Source: Staphylococcus muscae (GTDB taxonomy: Bacteria > Bacillota > Bacilli > Staphylococcales > Staphylococcaceae). Taken from it: a DNA stretch of 64,000 nucleotides. Positions 1 through 8,844 of this stretch are shown piece after piece. The stretch is taken from the NCBI RefSeq assembly GCF_003019275.1, contig NZ_CP027848.1, positions 1,364,001-1,428,000 of the forward strand, in the 5' to 3' direction. Position 1 is the first letter of the stretch. Each line of letters starts with the position of its first letter. The notes below the pieces were generated by a model, which did no database searches, was not told the DNA's origin, and worked only from the letters and a program-made list of their open reading frames with translations. The position numbers and the translations under genes are program-made.

Positions 1-899
1 ATTGTGTCTGTTACTTTGTTCGCAACATTTTCTTCGTATAAGATGTATTTCGCACCAGTTTCGTTAATTTCATCTACAATTTTAGTTAACTCTTTTTGTG
101 ATGGGTCTTCAGCATTCAAGCTTTGAACACCTTTTTGAACGAAACCATAGCGGTCTGCTAAGTAGCCAAGTGATTCATGTGATACGAATACCGCATGACC
201 TTCATGACCTTCTGTTGCTTTTTCCATTTTGTTATCAAGTTTATCTAAATCTTTTAATAACTTGTCAGCATTTTCTTTGTATTCTTTTTTATGTTCTGGG
301 TCACGTTTACTTAAGTCATCACGGATTGCTTTAACAAATGCTTCATCCATGTTTGGATCTAACCATACGTGTGGATCGTAACCGCCGTGGTGGTGATGTG
401 CATGACCGTGTTCATCTGACTCATGATCATGTTCATGTCCTTCTGCTTCGTGGTCATGACCTTCAGCTTCATGGTCATGATCGTGCTCTTCGCCTTCATG
501 CTCATGCCCATGTTCGTGTTGATCTGTTAACAACTCTGACTTATCAAGGCTATCTTCAAGAGATAACTTGTGATCGTCCTTCTTAATCGCACCAGCTACT
601 TTTTTAGCAACTGGATCTAAATTATCACCTGTATATACGAACACATCTGATTTACTTGCGTTAATAATATCTTTTTGTGATGGTTCGAAACTATGTAAGT
701 CCGCACCTTTAGGATAAATAGAATCCACTTCAACGTGTTTCCCACCGATTTGTTCAACAAATGATTGGAGCGGATAAACTGTTGTTGTTACTTTCATTTT
801 GTCGCCTGAAGAAGCTTTATTATCATCAGACTGACCACATGCTACTAATAACGAGCTTGTAAGTGCTGCTGTCGCTACTACTTTTAAACTTTTCTTCAT
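1..899 (-). CDS. adcA: Zinc ABC transporter substrate-binding lipoprotein (AdcA/ZnuA type), 3' end outside window
   Basis: This is a surface lipoprotein that captures zinc for an ABC importer. The first 299 residues are visible and the C terminus lies beyond the left edge. The N terminus is a lipoprotein signal with lipobox LVAC (Cys about residue 21). The cluster A-1 fold follows (TTVYPLQSFVEQIGG, DLHSFEPSQKD). A long His/Asp/Glu-rich loop occupies roughly residues 127-175, and then comes the metal-ligand segment around DPHVWLDPN and FVSHESLGY. The His-rich loop is typical of zinc-binding family members. In staphylococci AdcA often carries an extra C-terminal ZinT domain, but that part is not in view. 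A Zur-type palindrome and a TATAAT -10 lie just upstream. Function is firm; the exact paralogue is inferred. Confidence 0.93.
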   Translation of the reverse strand, partial: MKKSLKVVATAALTSSLLVACGQSDDNKASSGDKMKVTTTVYPLQSFVEQIGGKHVEVDSIYPKGADLHSFEPSQKDIINASKSDVFVYTGDNLDPVAKKVAGAIKKDDHKLSLEDSLDKSELLTDQHEHGHEHEGEEHDHDHEAEGHDHEAEGHEHDHESDEHGHAHHHHGGYDPHVWLDPNMDEAFVKAIRDDLSKRDPEHKKEYKENADKLLKDLDKLDNKMEKATEGHEGHAVFVSHESLGYLADRYGFVQKGVQSLNAEDPSQKELTKIVDEINETGAKYILYEENVANKVTDT

Positions 900-920
900 T
901 TATTAGACGCCTTCCTTCAA

Positions 921-940
921 ATAGTAATCATTACGATTAG
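921..940 (-). promoter_or_regulatory. Zur box upstream of adcA
   Basis: A near-perfect palindrome with core TAATCATTA (read on the minus strand, TCGTAATGATTA) lies between the adcA start and a TATAAT -10 at 942-947. It resembles the AAATCGTAATNATTACGATTT Zur consensus of Bacillus and Staphylococcus. Its position just downstream of the -10 suits zinc-dependent repression. Confidence 0.8.
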
Positions 941-1030
941 AATTATACATGAGCCTAGACAAATGTGCAATGACGTTTTTTATTCATTTGTCAACTTTTT
1001 TAATGCTCATTTTATTGAATTACACACATA

Positions 1031-1073
1031 AAAACACTTCAGAAACCTGTGTGAAGGGAATCTGAAGTGTTTT
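1031..1073 (-). terminator. Rho-independent terminator after metY
   Basis: A perfect 13-bp inverted repeat (1031-1043 with 1061-1073) has T-runs at its edges. It lies between the metY stop and the adcA promoter region. It looks usable on the minus strand. Confidence 0.85.
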
Positions 1074-1078
1074 GTGTT

Positions 1079-2362
1079 TTATGATTGAATTGCCGCAAAG
1101 CCACGATCTAAGTCAGCGATAATATCATTGATATGTTCAATACCGATAGACAAGCGAATCGTTTCCGGCTCAATACCTGCAGCACGTTGCTCTTCTTCTG
1201 TTAATTGTTGATGTGTTGTGGATGCTGGATGAATCACTAATGACTTCGCATCTCCTACGTTAGCGAGTAATGAGAACAGTTCCAATCCTTCAATGAACTG
1301 TTTACCTGCTTCATAACCACCTTTCACGCCAAATGTAAAGATAGATCCCGCACCTTTTGGTAAATATCGCTGTTTATTTTCATAGTATTCGTTTGATTCT
1401 AAACCAGCATATTTTACCCATGCTACTTGATCATGTGCTTCTAAATAACGTGCTACTTTTTCTGCGTTTTCAACGTGACGTTCAACACGTAATGATAACG
1501 TCTCTAAGCCTTGTGTTAATAAAAAGGCATTGAATGGTGACAGCGCTGCGCCTGTATCACGCAATAGTGTCGTACGAATTTTGAATGCGAGCGCGACTTC
1601 ACCAAATGTTTGATGAAATACAAGACCATGATATGACGGATCTGGTTCAGTTAATCCTGGAAACTTACCATTGTCCCAGTCAAAGTTACCCGCGTCCACA
1701 ATGACACCACCCATTGATGTGCCGTGACCACCGATAAACTTTGTTGCTGAGTGAACAACAATATTCGCACCGTGTTCAATCGGACGGAACAAGTATGGTG
1801 ATGCGAATGTATTATCGACAATAAGCACAATACCATGTTTCTTTGTCACAGCGGCTAAAGCATCAAAGTCATCAATATTCCCTTCTGGATTACCGATTGT
1901 TTCAATAAAAAGGCCTTTCGTATTTGGACGGATTGCTGCTTCAATTTGTTCCACGTTCGTTGTATCTACTAATGTCACTTCAATGCCAAACTTAGGCAAT
2001 GTATGACTGAAAAGTGTATGTGTGCCACCATATAATTTGTCACTCGCTACGATATGATCGCCGTTTTGTGCGACAGCTTGGATAGCATACGTTATTGCTG
2101 CCATACCTGACGCCACTGCAACACCCGCAACGCCACCTTCTAATTCCGCAACACGTGTCTCTAACACAGCCGTTGTTGGATTTGTCAATCGTGTGTAAAT
2201 GTTACCTACTTCTTCCAAGCCAAACAATCTCGCCGCATGCCCTGTATCATCAAATGTAAATGAAGTCGTTTGATAAATTGGTAAGGCACGTGACTTGGAC
2301 ACTGCATCTACCTCTTGTCCTGCATGTAATTGTAATGTTTCAAATTCGAATGATTCCGTCAT
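1079..2362 (-). CDS. metY: O-acetylhomoserine aminocarboxypropyltransferase (sulfhydrylase)
   Basis: This is a PLP enzyme of the Cys/Met-metabolism family (427 aa) that makes homocysteine from O-acetylhomoserine and sulfide. The start MTESFEFETL follows AGGAGG (2370-2375) by 7 nt; a longer in-frame extension ends inside the S-box expression platform and was rejected. Family marks are ETLQLHAGQ near the N terminus, YTRLTNPT, the PLP-lysine segment HSATKFIGGHGTSMGG and the C-terminal SLVIHPASTTHQQL. The long insert after the PLP lysine (GKFPGLTEPDPSYHGL) is typical of O-acetylhomoserine sulfhydrylases and absent from MetB/MccB. It is monocistronic, preceded by a SAM-I riboswitch, so it is switched off when SAM is plentiful. 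The substrate assignment is strong but could shade into O-succinylhomoserine chemistry. Confidence 0.92.
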   Translation of the reverse strand: MTESFEFETLQLHAGQEVDAVSKSRALPIYQTTSFTFDDTGHAARLFGLEEVGNIYTRLTNPTTAVLETRVAELEGGVAGVAVASGMAAITYAIQAVAQNGDHIVASDKLYGGTHTLFSHTLPKFGIEVTLVDTTNVEQIEAAIRPNTKGLFIETIGNPEGNIDDFDALAAVTKKHGIVLIVDNTFASPYLFRPIEHGANIVVHSATKFIGGHGTSMGGVIVDAGNFDWDNGKFPGLTEPDPSYHGLVFHQTFGEVALAFKIRTTLLRDTGAALSPFNAFLLTQGLETLSLRVERHVENAEKVARYLEAHDQVAWVKYAGLESNEYYENKQRYLPKGAGSIFTFGVKGGYEAGKQFIEGLELFSLLANVGDAKSLVIHPASTTHQQLTEEEQRAAGIEPETIRLSIGIEHINDIIADLDRGFAAIQS

Positions 2363-2379
2363 ATGATTTCCTCCTATAA

Positions 2380-2566
2380 ATAAAAAGCACACAGGCAAAT
2401 CTCAAATTATATCAAGATTCCCTGCGTGCATCTATTCGTATAATCAATAGTTGATTTGATTATAAAAGGCTTATCTCTCAGGTTTATATCACCTGCAGGA
2501 ATTAGCACCTAACTCAATAGGTTGCCTGGTTTCATAGGGCCTGTCCCTTCACCAATCTTGATAAGA
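2380..2566 (-). promoter_or_regulatory. SAM-I (S-box) riboswitch with terminator, controlling metY
   Basis: Read on the minus strand, the segment starts CTTATCAAGA, continues with GGACAGGCCCTATGAAACC and AGGCAACC, and closes with GAGAGATAAG (aptamer about 2470-2566). These are the conserved S-box blocks. A terminator hairpin follows at about 2384-2431 (arms around GCACACAGG and CCTGCGTGC) with a T-run just before the metY ribosome-binding site. SAM binding should favour termination. Confidence 0.95.
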
Positions 2567-2604
2567 TATATTTATTGTCACCTGTTACTTTTAAATGTAA
2601 CGCT

Positions 2605-2633
2605 ATCATATATCAGAAAATTCCGAAAGTCAA
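2605..2633 (-). promoter_or_regulatory. SigA promoter of metY / S-box leader
   Basis: On the minus strand there is TTGACT, a 17-nt spacer, then TATGAT. It starts transcription about 30 nt upstream of the riboswitch aptamer. Confidence 0.75.
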
Positions 2634-2659
2634 CCAATCTTTTTCAAATTCCGAGAAGT

Positions 2660-3199
2660 TTATTCAACATAGATTGCATCTCCTATTGATAATGTTTCGC
2701 CAAAGGTCGGTATATGAATCACCCGTTGATTCAACGATCCACGATAGGCAAGGTTAGGACGATAGAGATGTTGTACAAACATGCCATCCACAAGAACATC
2801 GATATCTTGAAGAAGTGCTTTGCGTTCATCATCTTGACGCCACAAATACTCGAGTTGATACCCTGTCCACACCCAAATATCTTTCGCATGACCGAAATGA
2901 TGACGAAAAGCACGGATAAGCGGTTCAATGACTGCTAAGTTGCAGAAAGGTTCACCACCGAGAATGCTCAACCCTGAAATATATGAAGGCTCACAAGCTG
3001 CAATCACTTCATCAACGATGGTATCTGTGAAGGGTTCACCATAGCGAAAATGTTGTGCTGCGACATTGTAACATCCTGGACAACGAAATGGACACCCTGA
3101 TACGTAAAGACTGCAACGAACCCCTTCACCATCTACAAAACTATGCGTTTCAATTTTGGCAACATAACCTGATCCTTGTATTATTGGCGTACCTTTCAT
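2660..3199 (-). CDS. nrdG: Anaerobic ribonucleoside-triphosphate reductase activating protein
   Basis: This is a radical-SAM activase (179 aa) that installs the glycyl radical on NrdD using SAM and a [4Fe-4S] cluster. The cluster motif is visible as CPFRCPGC (CxxxCxxC) at about residues 33-40, and the radical-SAM GGEP-type segment as LSILGGEPF. The chosen start overlaps the nrdD stop in an ATGA arrangement and is preceded by GAAGGTG. A longer frame runs back into nrdD and would lack a ribosome-binding site. Length fits the family. It is co-transcribed and translationally coupled with nrdD, and so falls under the NrdR boxes upstream of that gene. Confidence 0.96.
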   Translation of the reverse strand: MKGTPIIQGSGYVAKIETHSFVDGEGVRCSLYVSGCPFRCPGCYNVAAQHFRYGEPFTDTIVDEVIAACEPSYISGLSILGGEPFCNLAVIEPLIRAFRHHFGHAKDIWVWTGYQLEYLWRQDDERKALLQDIDVLVDGMFVQHLYRPNLAYRGSLNQRVIHIPTFGETLSIGDAIYVE

Positions 3200-5046
3200 G
3201 ATTTTGGCACCTTCATATGTTTTACCCGTGCACAAATCTCTTTATGTCGTCCTTCAATTGTCGGACGTTGTACTGGGTTACCAAGATAGCCACACGTTCT
3301 TTTCACTACATCGACCGTTTCAGGATCTTGGTTACCACAGTTCGGACAGCGATAGCCTGTATCTGTCGTATCAAAGTCACCTTCAAATCCGCAGTCATAA
3401 CAATGATCGATTGGAATATTCGTTCCCAAGTAACTGACACGATCATACGAATAATCCCATACCGCTTCTAACGCCTTTTTGTTGTGATCTAACTTCGGAT
3501 ACTCGCAGTAATGAATATAACCACCGCTCGCATAGTATGGATAGTCTTGTTCAAAATCTAACTTCTCAAACGGTGTCACATCTTTGCGCACATCATAATG
3601 GAAGGAATTTTGATAATAGCCTTTATCCGTTACATCGGGCACCGCTCCGAACTGTTCATAATCTAAACGACAAAAGCGATCAGTCAATGATTCACTTGGC
3701 GTACTGTATATACTAAACCATACATCGTGTTGCTCGGTCCAAGCATGTTGATAGTCACGCATCGCCTTTAAAATATCAATCGTAAACGCCTTGGCTTCTG
3801 GGTTCGTCTCCCAGTCGGGACCATAGAACACAGTCGCCACTTCATAGAGACCGATATACCCCATTGAGATTGTCGCACGTCGGTTTTCAAATAATGTAAA
3901 CACATCATCTTGTTCTTGCAGACGATATTTAAACGCACCATGCTTGTACAAGATTGGTGCATTATTCGGTTCAGCTTGCTTCACACGTTTAATACGAAAC
4001 GCCAACGCATCATGCAAAACACGCATGCGTTCTTTGAAGAGTGACCAAAACTGTGCCTGGTCGCCATTTGACTCCAGAGCGATACGCGGCAAATTCAATG
4101 TCACAACTCCTAAGTTACAACGTCCACTATTCTCATACTCGCCTTGTTCATTTTGCCAAGCGGGTAAGAACGAACGACAACCCATCGGCGCCTTGAAATC
4201 TCCTAAAAGTTCAACCGTCTTGTCATAGTTCAAAATATCTGGATACATCCGCTTCATTGAGCACTCTAACGCTAATTGCTTAATGTCATAATTGGGATCA
4301 TTTGGAGCAAAGTTAACCCCTTTCTTAATAGAAAAGACGAGTTTTGGGAAAATGGCTGTCACACGATCTTTTCCTAATCCTTTAATGCGTGTTTGTAGAA
4401 TTGCTTGTTGGATTTTACGACTCATCTCATCCGTGCCCAAGCCAAAACCAAATGTCACGAAAGGTGTTTGCCCATTAGAAGTATAGAGTGTATTCACTTC
4501 GTATTCTAAACTTTCAATCGCTGCAAAAATATCTTGCGTAACCTGTTCATCGACATAGCTTTCGACGTCTTCTTTGCGGACGTACTTTTCAGCCATTGCA
4601 CGATGTTTACGTTCATTATGTATCGCATATTCACTGAGCACTTCATCGATTCGGTCAATCGTACAACCGCCGTACTGGCTGCTCGATACGTTCGCAATCA
4701 TTTGTACAAGTTGTGCTGCCGCCGTTTGAATAGACTTCGGTGATGTTACATGTGCATTGCCTATTTGAAATCCATGTGCCAACATATCTTTCGCATCAAT
4801 CAAGCAACAATTCGTGAGTGGTTGAAAAGGATGATAGTCCAAGTCATGAAAGTGAATCTCTCCTGATTGATGTGCTGCAGCTACGTGTTGTGGCAACAGA
4901 TACATCAAACCGTATGATTTTGAAACAACCCCGGCAGTCAAATCACGCATCGTCGCAAATGTTTGACTGTCTTTATTTGCATTTTCATTCACAATTGCCG
5001 GATCTTTTGTGATCAGTCCTTTAAGGTCTTTTTCTAACTGATTCAT
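3196..5046 (-). CDS. nrdD: Anaerobic ribonucleoside-triphosphate reductase (class III)
   Basis: This 616-aa glycyl-radical enzyme reduces NTPs to dNTPs without oxygen. The glycyl radical site RTCGYLG lies about 27 residues from the C terminus. Just before it is the Zn site CYDC...CPNC (two CxxC pairs). The start MNQLEKDL has AGGAAGAAG upstream and gives the length I recall for the staphylococcal enzyme. The N terminus is short, with no obvious full ATP-cone. It forms an operon with nrdG. Two NrdR-type palindromes lie directly upstream, one of them overlapping the ribosome-binding site. Confidence 0.97.
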   Translation of the reverse strand: MNQLEKDLKGLITKDPAIVNENANKDSQTFATMRDLTAGVVSKSYGLMYLLPQHVAAAHQSGEIHFHDLDYHPFQPLTNCCLIDAKDMLAHGFQIGNAHVTSPKSIQTAAAQLVQMIANVSSSQYGGCTIDRIDEVLSEYAIHNERKHRAMAEKYVRKEDVESYVDEQVTQDIFAAIESLEYEVNTLYTSNGQTPFVTFGFGLGTDEMSRKIQQAILQTRIKGLGKDRVTAIFPKLVFSIKKGVNFAPNDPNYDIKQLALECSMKRMYPDILNYDKTVELLGDFKAPMGCRSFLPAWQNEQGEYENSGRCNLGVVTLNLPRIALESNGDQAQFWSLFKERMRVLHDALAFRIKRVKQAEPNNAPILYKHGAFKYRLQEQDDVFTLFENRRATISMGYIGLYEVATVFYGPDWETNPEAKAFTIDILKAMRDYQHAWTEQHDVWFSIYSTPSESLTDRFCRLDYEQFGAVPDVTDKGYYQNSFHYDVRKDVTPFEKLDFEQDYPYYASGGYIHYCEYPKLDHNKKALEAVWDYSYDRVSYLGTNIPIDHCYDCGFEGDFDTTDTGYRCPNCGNQDPETVDVVKRTCGYLGNPVQRPTIEGRHKEICARVKHMKVPKS

Positions 5047-5059
5047 ATTTTCACGCTTC

Positions 5060-5107
5060 TTCCTACATATAGTGTCTGACACTCATTTTAGATACTATAT
5101 ATAGTGC
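5060..5107 (-). promoter_or_regulatory. Tandem NrdR boxes upstream of nrdD
   Basis: Two 16-bp elements (minus strand ACACTATATGTAGGAA at 5060-5075 and GCACTATATATAGTAT at 5092-5107) match the NrdR consensus ACACWATATWTWGTGT. Their centres are 32 bp apart, about three helical turns, the usual spacing for NrdR. Confidence 0.85.
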
Positions 5108-5235
5108 TTTCAACTCACAACTAAGCTGTTAACTGATTTGTCATTTCTTTGAGAACGTTATGTGAACTTTATATCTTGCACAATCATGTCTTGATCATTA
5201 CATGCGTTTGCACTATTTATTTTCTTGAAGATACA

Positions 5236-5275
5236 AAAAAGCGTCACACTCATGATTTCAGAATGTAACGCTTCG
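5236..5275 (-). terminator. Terminator after the 5282-7180 operon
   Basis: An AAGCGTTACA / GTGACGCTT imperfect stem is followed on the minus strand by a T-run. It ends the two-gene unit before the nrdD leader. Confidence 0.8.
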
Positions 5276-5281
5276 TTTATC

Positions 5282-5539
5282 TTATAATATAAAATCTAGA
5301 ACGCCATAATATATGAAGAACATCTTTTTGCTCAATTTCGTTAAATAAAGTATTAAAATAATGAGCGTTGATATAAATATCGCTGATTTATATTTCTTTT
5401 TTTCTTTCTTTTCTTCCTTATCTTTTCCACTTTCTAAATAAGCAAGTAGCTCAGCTTCAATCTCTTTGTTGATTGCTTCATTCGGATCTTCATGCTTTTC
5501 ATCGACGACATCATGGTCCCTTACTTTTTCTTCTGTCAT
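5282..5539 (-). CDS. Small single-span membrane protein, unknown function
   Basis: I do not recognise this 85-aa protein. The first ~45 residues are acidic and charged (DVVDEKHEDPNEAINKEIEAE), followed by a Lys-rich patch (KEEKKEKKKYK) and one hydrophobic span (about residues 52-68, SAIFISTLIILILYLTK). The tail is aromatic and hydrophobic. It starts 18 nt after the stop of the upstream 540-aa gene, with GGAGTTAG as ribosome-binding site, so the two are probably co-expressed. The Lys-rich region just before the span suggests the N terminus is cytoplasmic. A shared terminator follows. No function is assigned. Confidence 0.7.
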   Translation of the reverse strand: MTEEKVRDHDVVDEKHEDPNEAINKEIEAELLAYLESGKDKEEKKEKKKYKSAIFISTLIILILYLTKLSKKMFFIYYGVLDFIL

Positions 5540-5557
5540 CTGACTAACTCCTTACTA

Positions 5558-7180
5558 CTATTTTTTAAATACATGCTGATACTGTACATATCCTGACAAG
5601 TAATGCTCAATATCATCAATTCGTACACGATAACCATGGTGCTTAATAAAGAAACTATTCAAAATGCGACTTGGATTTTTGAAATACATTGCAATTTCAG
5701 GGTAGAAAAAGCCTGTGCGCTCATAGTCTGCACGTGTATGAATCGTATCTAAAAATTTCTCTTCATCTAATAATTCATCAACTAAATATTGGTATCCTGA
5801 TGCTTTGGCCTTTTCAACTAAATGATACGTTGCCATCAACATCTCTAGGAACGTCGGGAAGGTTGTTTCCCTTTGTTTCATATAATCTAAATATGAACTT
5901 ACGTTATTGATACCAAATCTGAAGTACTTCTCATGTGGTGTCACTTGAACTAATTCGTTCGTACAGTACCCAAGCCAGTGGTCATGATACTTCCAATAAT
6001 CATTTTTGATGAAGTGCTCAAATAATGTTTGCACCGTTTTCAACCAGCGTTCGTCATGATCTTGTTGATACAAACGCAATAAACCGAGTGCTGCTTCCCC
6101 ATCATAATAAACGATACGGTATTTCTCTTTAACTGAGAAGTCTGGGTAATTTAAAATATGCACCGTTTCACCCGTAGTTGGATCAATCATCTTCAATATA
6201 CCTTCTGCAACACTTTGTGCATATTTCAAGTAGCTTGTGTTTTGGCCGCCATGTTTTAAATACTCACACACCGCAAAAATAAACGCAGCATTTTGTCCGA
6301 GTTTTATCTCATTAACATCTTTCGTATCATCAAAGACAAATTGTGCACCCGTCTCATCCGTTGCAATATAATGTTTAATAATGTACTCAATCGCACGTTC
6401 AACTGGCTTTAAGTCTTTACCTAAGTATGATAAGCCTTCTACCAATGAATATGTTGATGATGAGTGACGTAACATGTTATAGAAGTTAATCGTCTTATCA
6501 AAATGTGGGAAGTAACCATAAATGTAGCGCCCATCTTCTTGTAACATACCTTCTAAAAATGTCGTACTATGAGCGATTAAGCGATCCATCTCAACATTTA
6601 AATCTTCTATTTGACGAAGGTTTTTTTGATAACCTTTATTGTGAAGTCGATAAATACCATCTCCATCAAAAACGAACCCTTGTGTATAGAATTTTGTAAC
6701 TGTCTCACCTTTATATGCAGCAATGCTAAATTTGCGACGATGACCTGTATATTTCTTCAAATAATTGTTGATATTGTCTTCTGATAAATACATGTTTGAT
6801 GTCCCTTTTTCAGGACGAATAAAGGCATTCGCATTAATCTCTTCTGGCAAAAATGTTAAATACCAGTTTTTATCTAATGCGATACCAAAATCTATATAGT
6901 TTCGTCGTGTGCGCACTAATTCTTCTGCCACATCATCGAATAATACCGGTTCTGTTTCTGTTACGATATCAACCTTAATCCATTCTGGAAACTTGCCTAC
7001 TTTCGATCTAAACTTTTGACAATATTTATGAATATCGCGATCAAGATGACGACGATTTTTGAATAAACTGACTTGTGCTTTCCTATCTGGAACACCTAAA
7101 CTAATGAAAACATAGTCATACGCCAACGACTCTTGTTCGATTTTTTTAACAAGTGCTTGAATATTATTTTCTAGCGTCAT
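5558..7180 (-). CDS. Conserved protein with probable alpha/alpha-toroid (six-hairpin-like) C-terminal domain, unknown function
   Basis: The protein is 540 aa, has no signal peptide or membrane span, and starts after AAGGAGAAAAGG. The N-terminal ~180 residues look alpha/beta (YDYVFISLGVPDRK, KVDIVTETEPVLFDDV). From about residue 200 the protein is helical with spaced aromatic and acidic motifs (DGRYIYGYFPHFD, RHSSSTYSLVEGLSYLG, YYDGEAALGLLRLY, DYWKYHDHWLGYCTNELV). This pattern recalls alpha/alpha-barrel glycosidases and epimerases. The resemblance is by eye only. It is the first gene of an operon with a small membrane protein, so it may act at the membrane face. A sugar-polymer role is inference; I do not recognise a named gene. 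Confidence 0.75.
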   Translation of the reverse strand: MTLENNIQALVKKIEQESLAYDYVFISLGVPDRKAQVSLFKNRRHLDRDIHKYCQKFRSKVGKFPEWIKVDIVTETEPVLFDDVAEELVRTRRNYIDFGIALDKNWYLTFLPEEINANAFIRPEKGTSNMYLSEDNINNYLKKYTGHRRKFSIAAYKGETVTKFYTQGFVFDGDGIYRLHNKGYQKNLRQIEDLNVEMDRLIAHSTTFLEGMLQEDGRYIYGYFPHFDKTINFYNMLRHSSSTYSLVEGLSYLGKDLKPVERAIEYIIKHYIATDETGAQFVFDDTKDVNEIKLGQNAAFIFAVCEYLKHGGQNTSYLKYAQSVAEGILKMIDPTTGETVHILNYPDFSVKEKYRIVYYDGEAALGLLRLYQQDHDERWLKTVQTLFEHFIKNDYWKYHDHWLGYCTNELVQVTPHEKYFRFGINNVSSYLDYMKQRETTFPTFLEMLMATYHLVEKAKASGYQYLVDELLDEEKFLDTIHTRADYERTGFFYPEIAMYFKNPSRILNSFFIKHHGYRVRIDDIEHYLSGYVQYQHVFKK

Positions 7181-7381
7181 ACCTTTTCTCCTTTTAATCC
7201 CATTTACTATACTTTACAAGTATTTAAGGATTTCTGCAACGGTTAATAAAAGCATGATGTCTTAAAATAGCCTATGTCTATCCATTGAAAAATCTATATT
7301 GATTAAAGTTTTAATAATAAATATATATAGAACTAATATGATTTAATACTTTTATAATCAATATTAACCGTTTTTAAACAT

Positions 7382-7418
7382 AAAAAAAGAAGCATCTCAT
7401 ATCGTTATGAGATGCTTC
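7382..7418 (-). terminator. Terminator after tRNA-Ser
   Basis: A perfect 13-bp hairpin (7389-7401 / 7406-7418, TCGT loop) is followed on the minus strand by seven T residues. Confidence 0.92.
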
Positions 7419-7475
7419 TTCTGTGTTCTGGGATCATCCAGATTTTTATCTATTAGTCTTGGATTTTACTTATAA

Positions 7476-7568
7476 TGGCGGAGGAAGAGGGATTCGAACC
7501 CCCGCGAGCCGTTAAGCCCCTGTCGGTTTTCAAGACCGATCCCTTCAGCCGGACTTGGGTATTCCTCC
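7476..7568 (-). tRNA. tRNA-Ser (anticodon TGA)
   Basis: A 93-nt class II tRNA. The acceptor stem is GGAGGAA / TTCCTCC with discriminator G and an encoded CCA. The anticodon loop is CTTGAAA (anticodon TGA) in the stem TCGGT/ACCGA. A long variable arm is present and the T-arm contains GGTTCGAATCC. Its own promoter lies 20 nt upstream and a strong terminator follows. Confidence 0.98.
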
Positions 7569-7588
7569 GTATCTCGAACACAATAACC

Positions 7589-7617
7589 ATAATATAATAG
7601 CTCCCATATAATGTCAA
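7589..7617 (-). promoter_or_regulatory. tRNA-Ser promoter
   Basis: Minus-strand TTGACA, 17-nt spacer, TATTAT, placing the start about 14 nt before the mature tRNA. Confidence 0.85.
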
Positions 7618-7731
7618 CATTATTTTCAAATTTTTTCATACTTTTTTGTGGCTCACATTTGATATTCACTCATTACTAAGATACGCTTATTTTATTCATT
7701 TGTATTTTGTTCATAAAAGGAGCGACTTCCA

Positions 7732-8844
7732 TTGATTCATCGATTATTTCGAAACCCATGGCATGTCATCATCGGTATTTGTCTCGCATTAACTATTGGA
7801 CTTGTCAGCTTCACTTATTACAATGCATCCTTTTATCAAGTACCTATTGGAGAAGTGACAAAAGTAACATCGCATCACAGTAAAAAAACAGTTGATGAAC
7901 AGCATAATCGTGACACACACTATACAGACCAATTATCAGTCAAACTGTTGAACACTGCTCAAAAAGGAGCGACTTTGAAGGTGGAACATCAGTACAATGC
8001 CTCTCATACTGAAGCTCAGCCATACCGAGTAGGAGATCGACTTCTATTACATATCAATGCTTCAACAAATGAAGCTTATGTAGTGGAAAAGAAAAGAGAT
8101 ACACTTGTTGTGACAGTACTGAGTGTATTCATACTCTCCTTACTTGTCATCGGTCAAAGAATCGGACTACAATCAATTGTCTCATTAATGATGAACACTG
8201 GGGCAATTCTAGTTGCTGTATGGTTATACAACCAAAATCCAAACTTAAACCTATTTCTTTTGATGAGTATTGCAGTTGTTGTAGCAACGAGTCTAACGCT
8301 AGCACTCGTCACTGGGTGGCAGTCACGGACGGTTGTGACGATTGCGAGTACCATACTCGGTACATTTATCTGCGTTGGTATTGCGTGGCTCGTCATTACC
8401 TTAACCAATAGTCAAGGAATCAAATATGAGACGATGAGTTTTTTAACGGTACAACCTAAAATGATTTTTCTAACTTCTGTGTTAGTTGGTACACTTGGTG
8501 CGGTGATGGATGTTGCCATCACGATATCCAGTGGAATGTATGAGATTTTACAGCGCACACCATCGATTCCAACACAACGTTGGATTAAAGCTGGTCAAAA
8601 TATTGGAAAAGATATTATGGGGACGATGACGAATATTTTATTATTTTCTTATTTAGCAGGAAGCCTTCCAATGTTGTTATTATTTTTAAAGAATGGCAAC
8701 ACATTGACATACAGCATTTCAATGAACTGGTCTCTTGAAATATGTCGTGCGATCACAGGTGGTATCGGTATCGTATTAACTGTGCCACTTACCATTCTTC
8801 TTATGCAGATTTGGCATCGATGGAAAGGAGGGCACATCCAATGA
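7732..8844 (+). CDS. YibE/F-family membrane protein, first of pair
   Basis: This 370-aa polytopic membrane protein belongs to the YibE/YibF family, whose biochemical role is unknown to me. A TTG start is used, 9 nt after AAGGAG (7717-7722). One N-terminal membrane anchor (about residues 12-30) is followed by a ~100-residue extracytoplasmic domain with the OB-like stretch YRVGDRLLLHIN. About seven further spans follow (RDTLVVTVLSVFILSLLVIG onward). The conserved family segment GAVMDVAITISSGMYEI lies near residue 262. It overlaps the next gene by an ATGA, so the two proteins probably work as one complex. Confidence 0.88.
   Translation: MIHRLFRNPWHVIIGICLALTIGLVSFTYYNASFYQVPIGEVTKVTSHHSKKTVDEQHNRDTHYTDQLSVKLLNTAQKGATLKVEHQYNASHTEAQPYRVGDRLLLHINASTNEAYVVEKKRDTLVVTVLSVFILSLLVIGQRIGLQSIVSLMMNTGAILVAVWLYNQNPNLNLFLLMSIAVVVATSLTLALVTGWQSRTVVTIASTILGTFICVGIAWLVITLTNSQGIKYETMSFLTVQPKMIFLTSVLVGTLGAVMDVAITISSGMYEILQRTPSIPTQRWIKAGQNIGKDIMGTMTNILLFSYLAGSLPMLLLFLKNGNTLTYSISMNWSLEICRAITGGIGIVLTVPLTILLMQIWHRWKGGHIQ

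Noticed and set aside
370..520. Short repeated CATGACCTTC/ATGGTCATG-like units suggestive of a tandem repeat array
   Set aside because: They are codons for the His/Asp/Glu-rich metal-binding loop of AdcA, not a DNA element.
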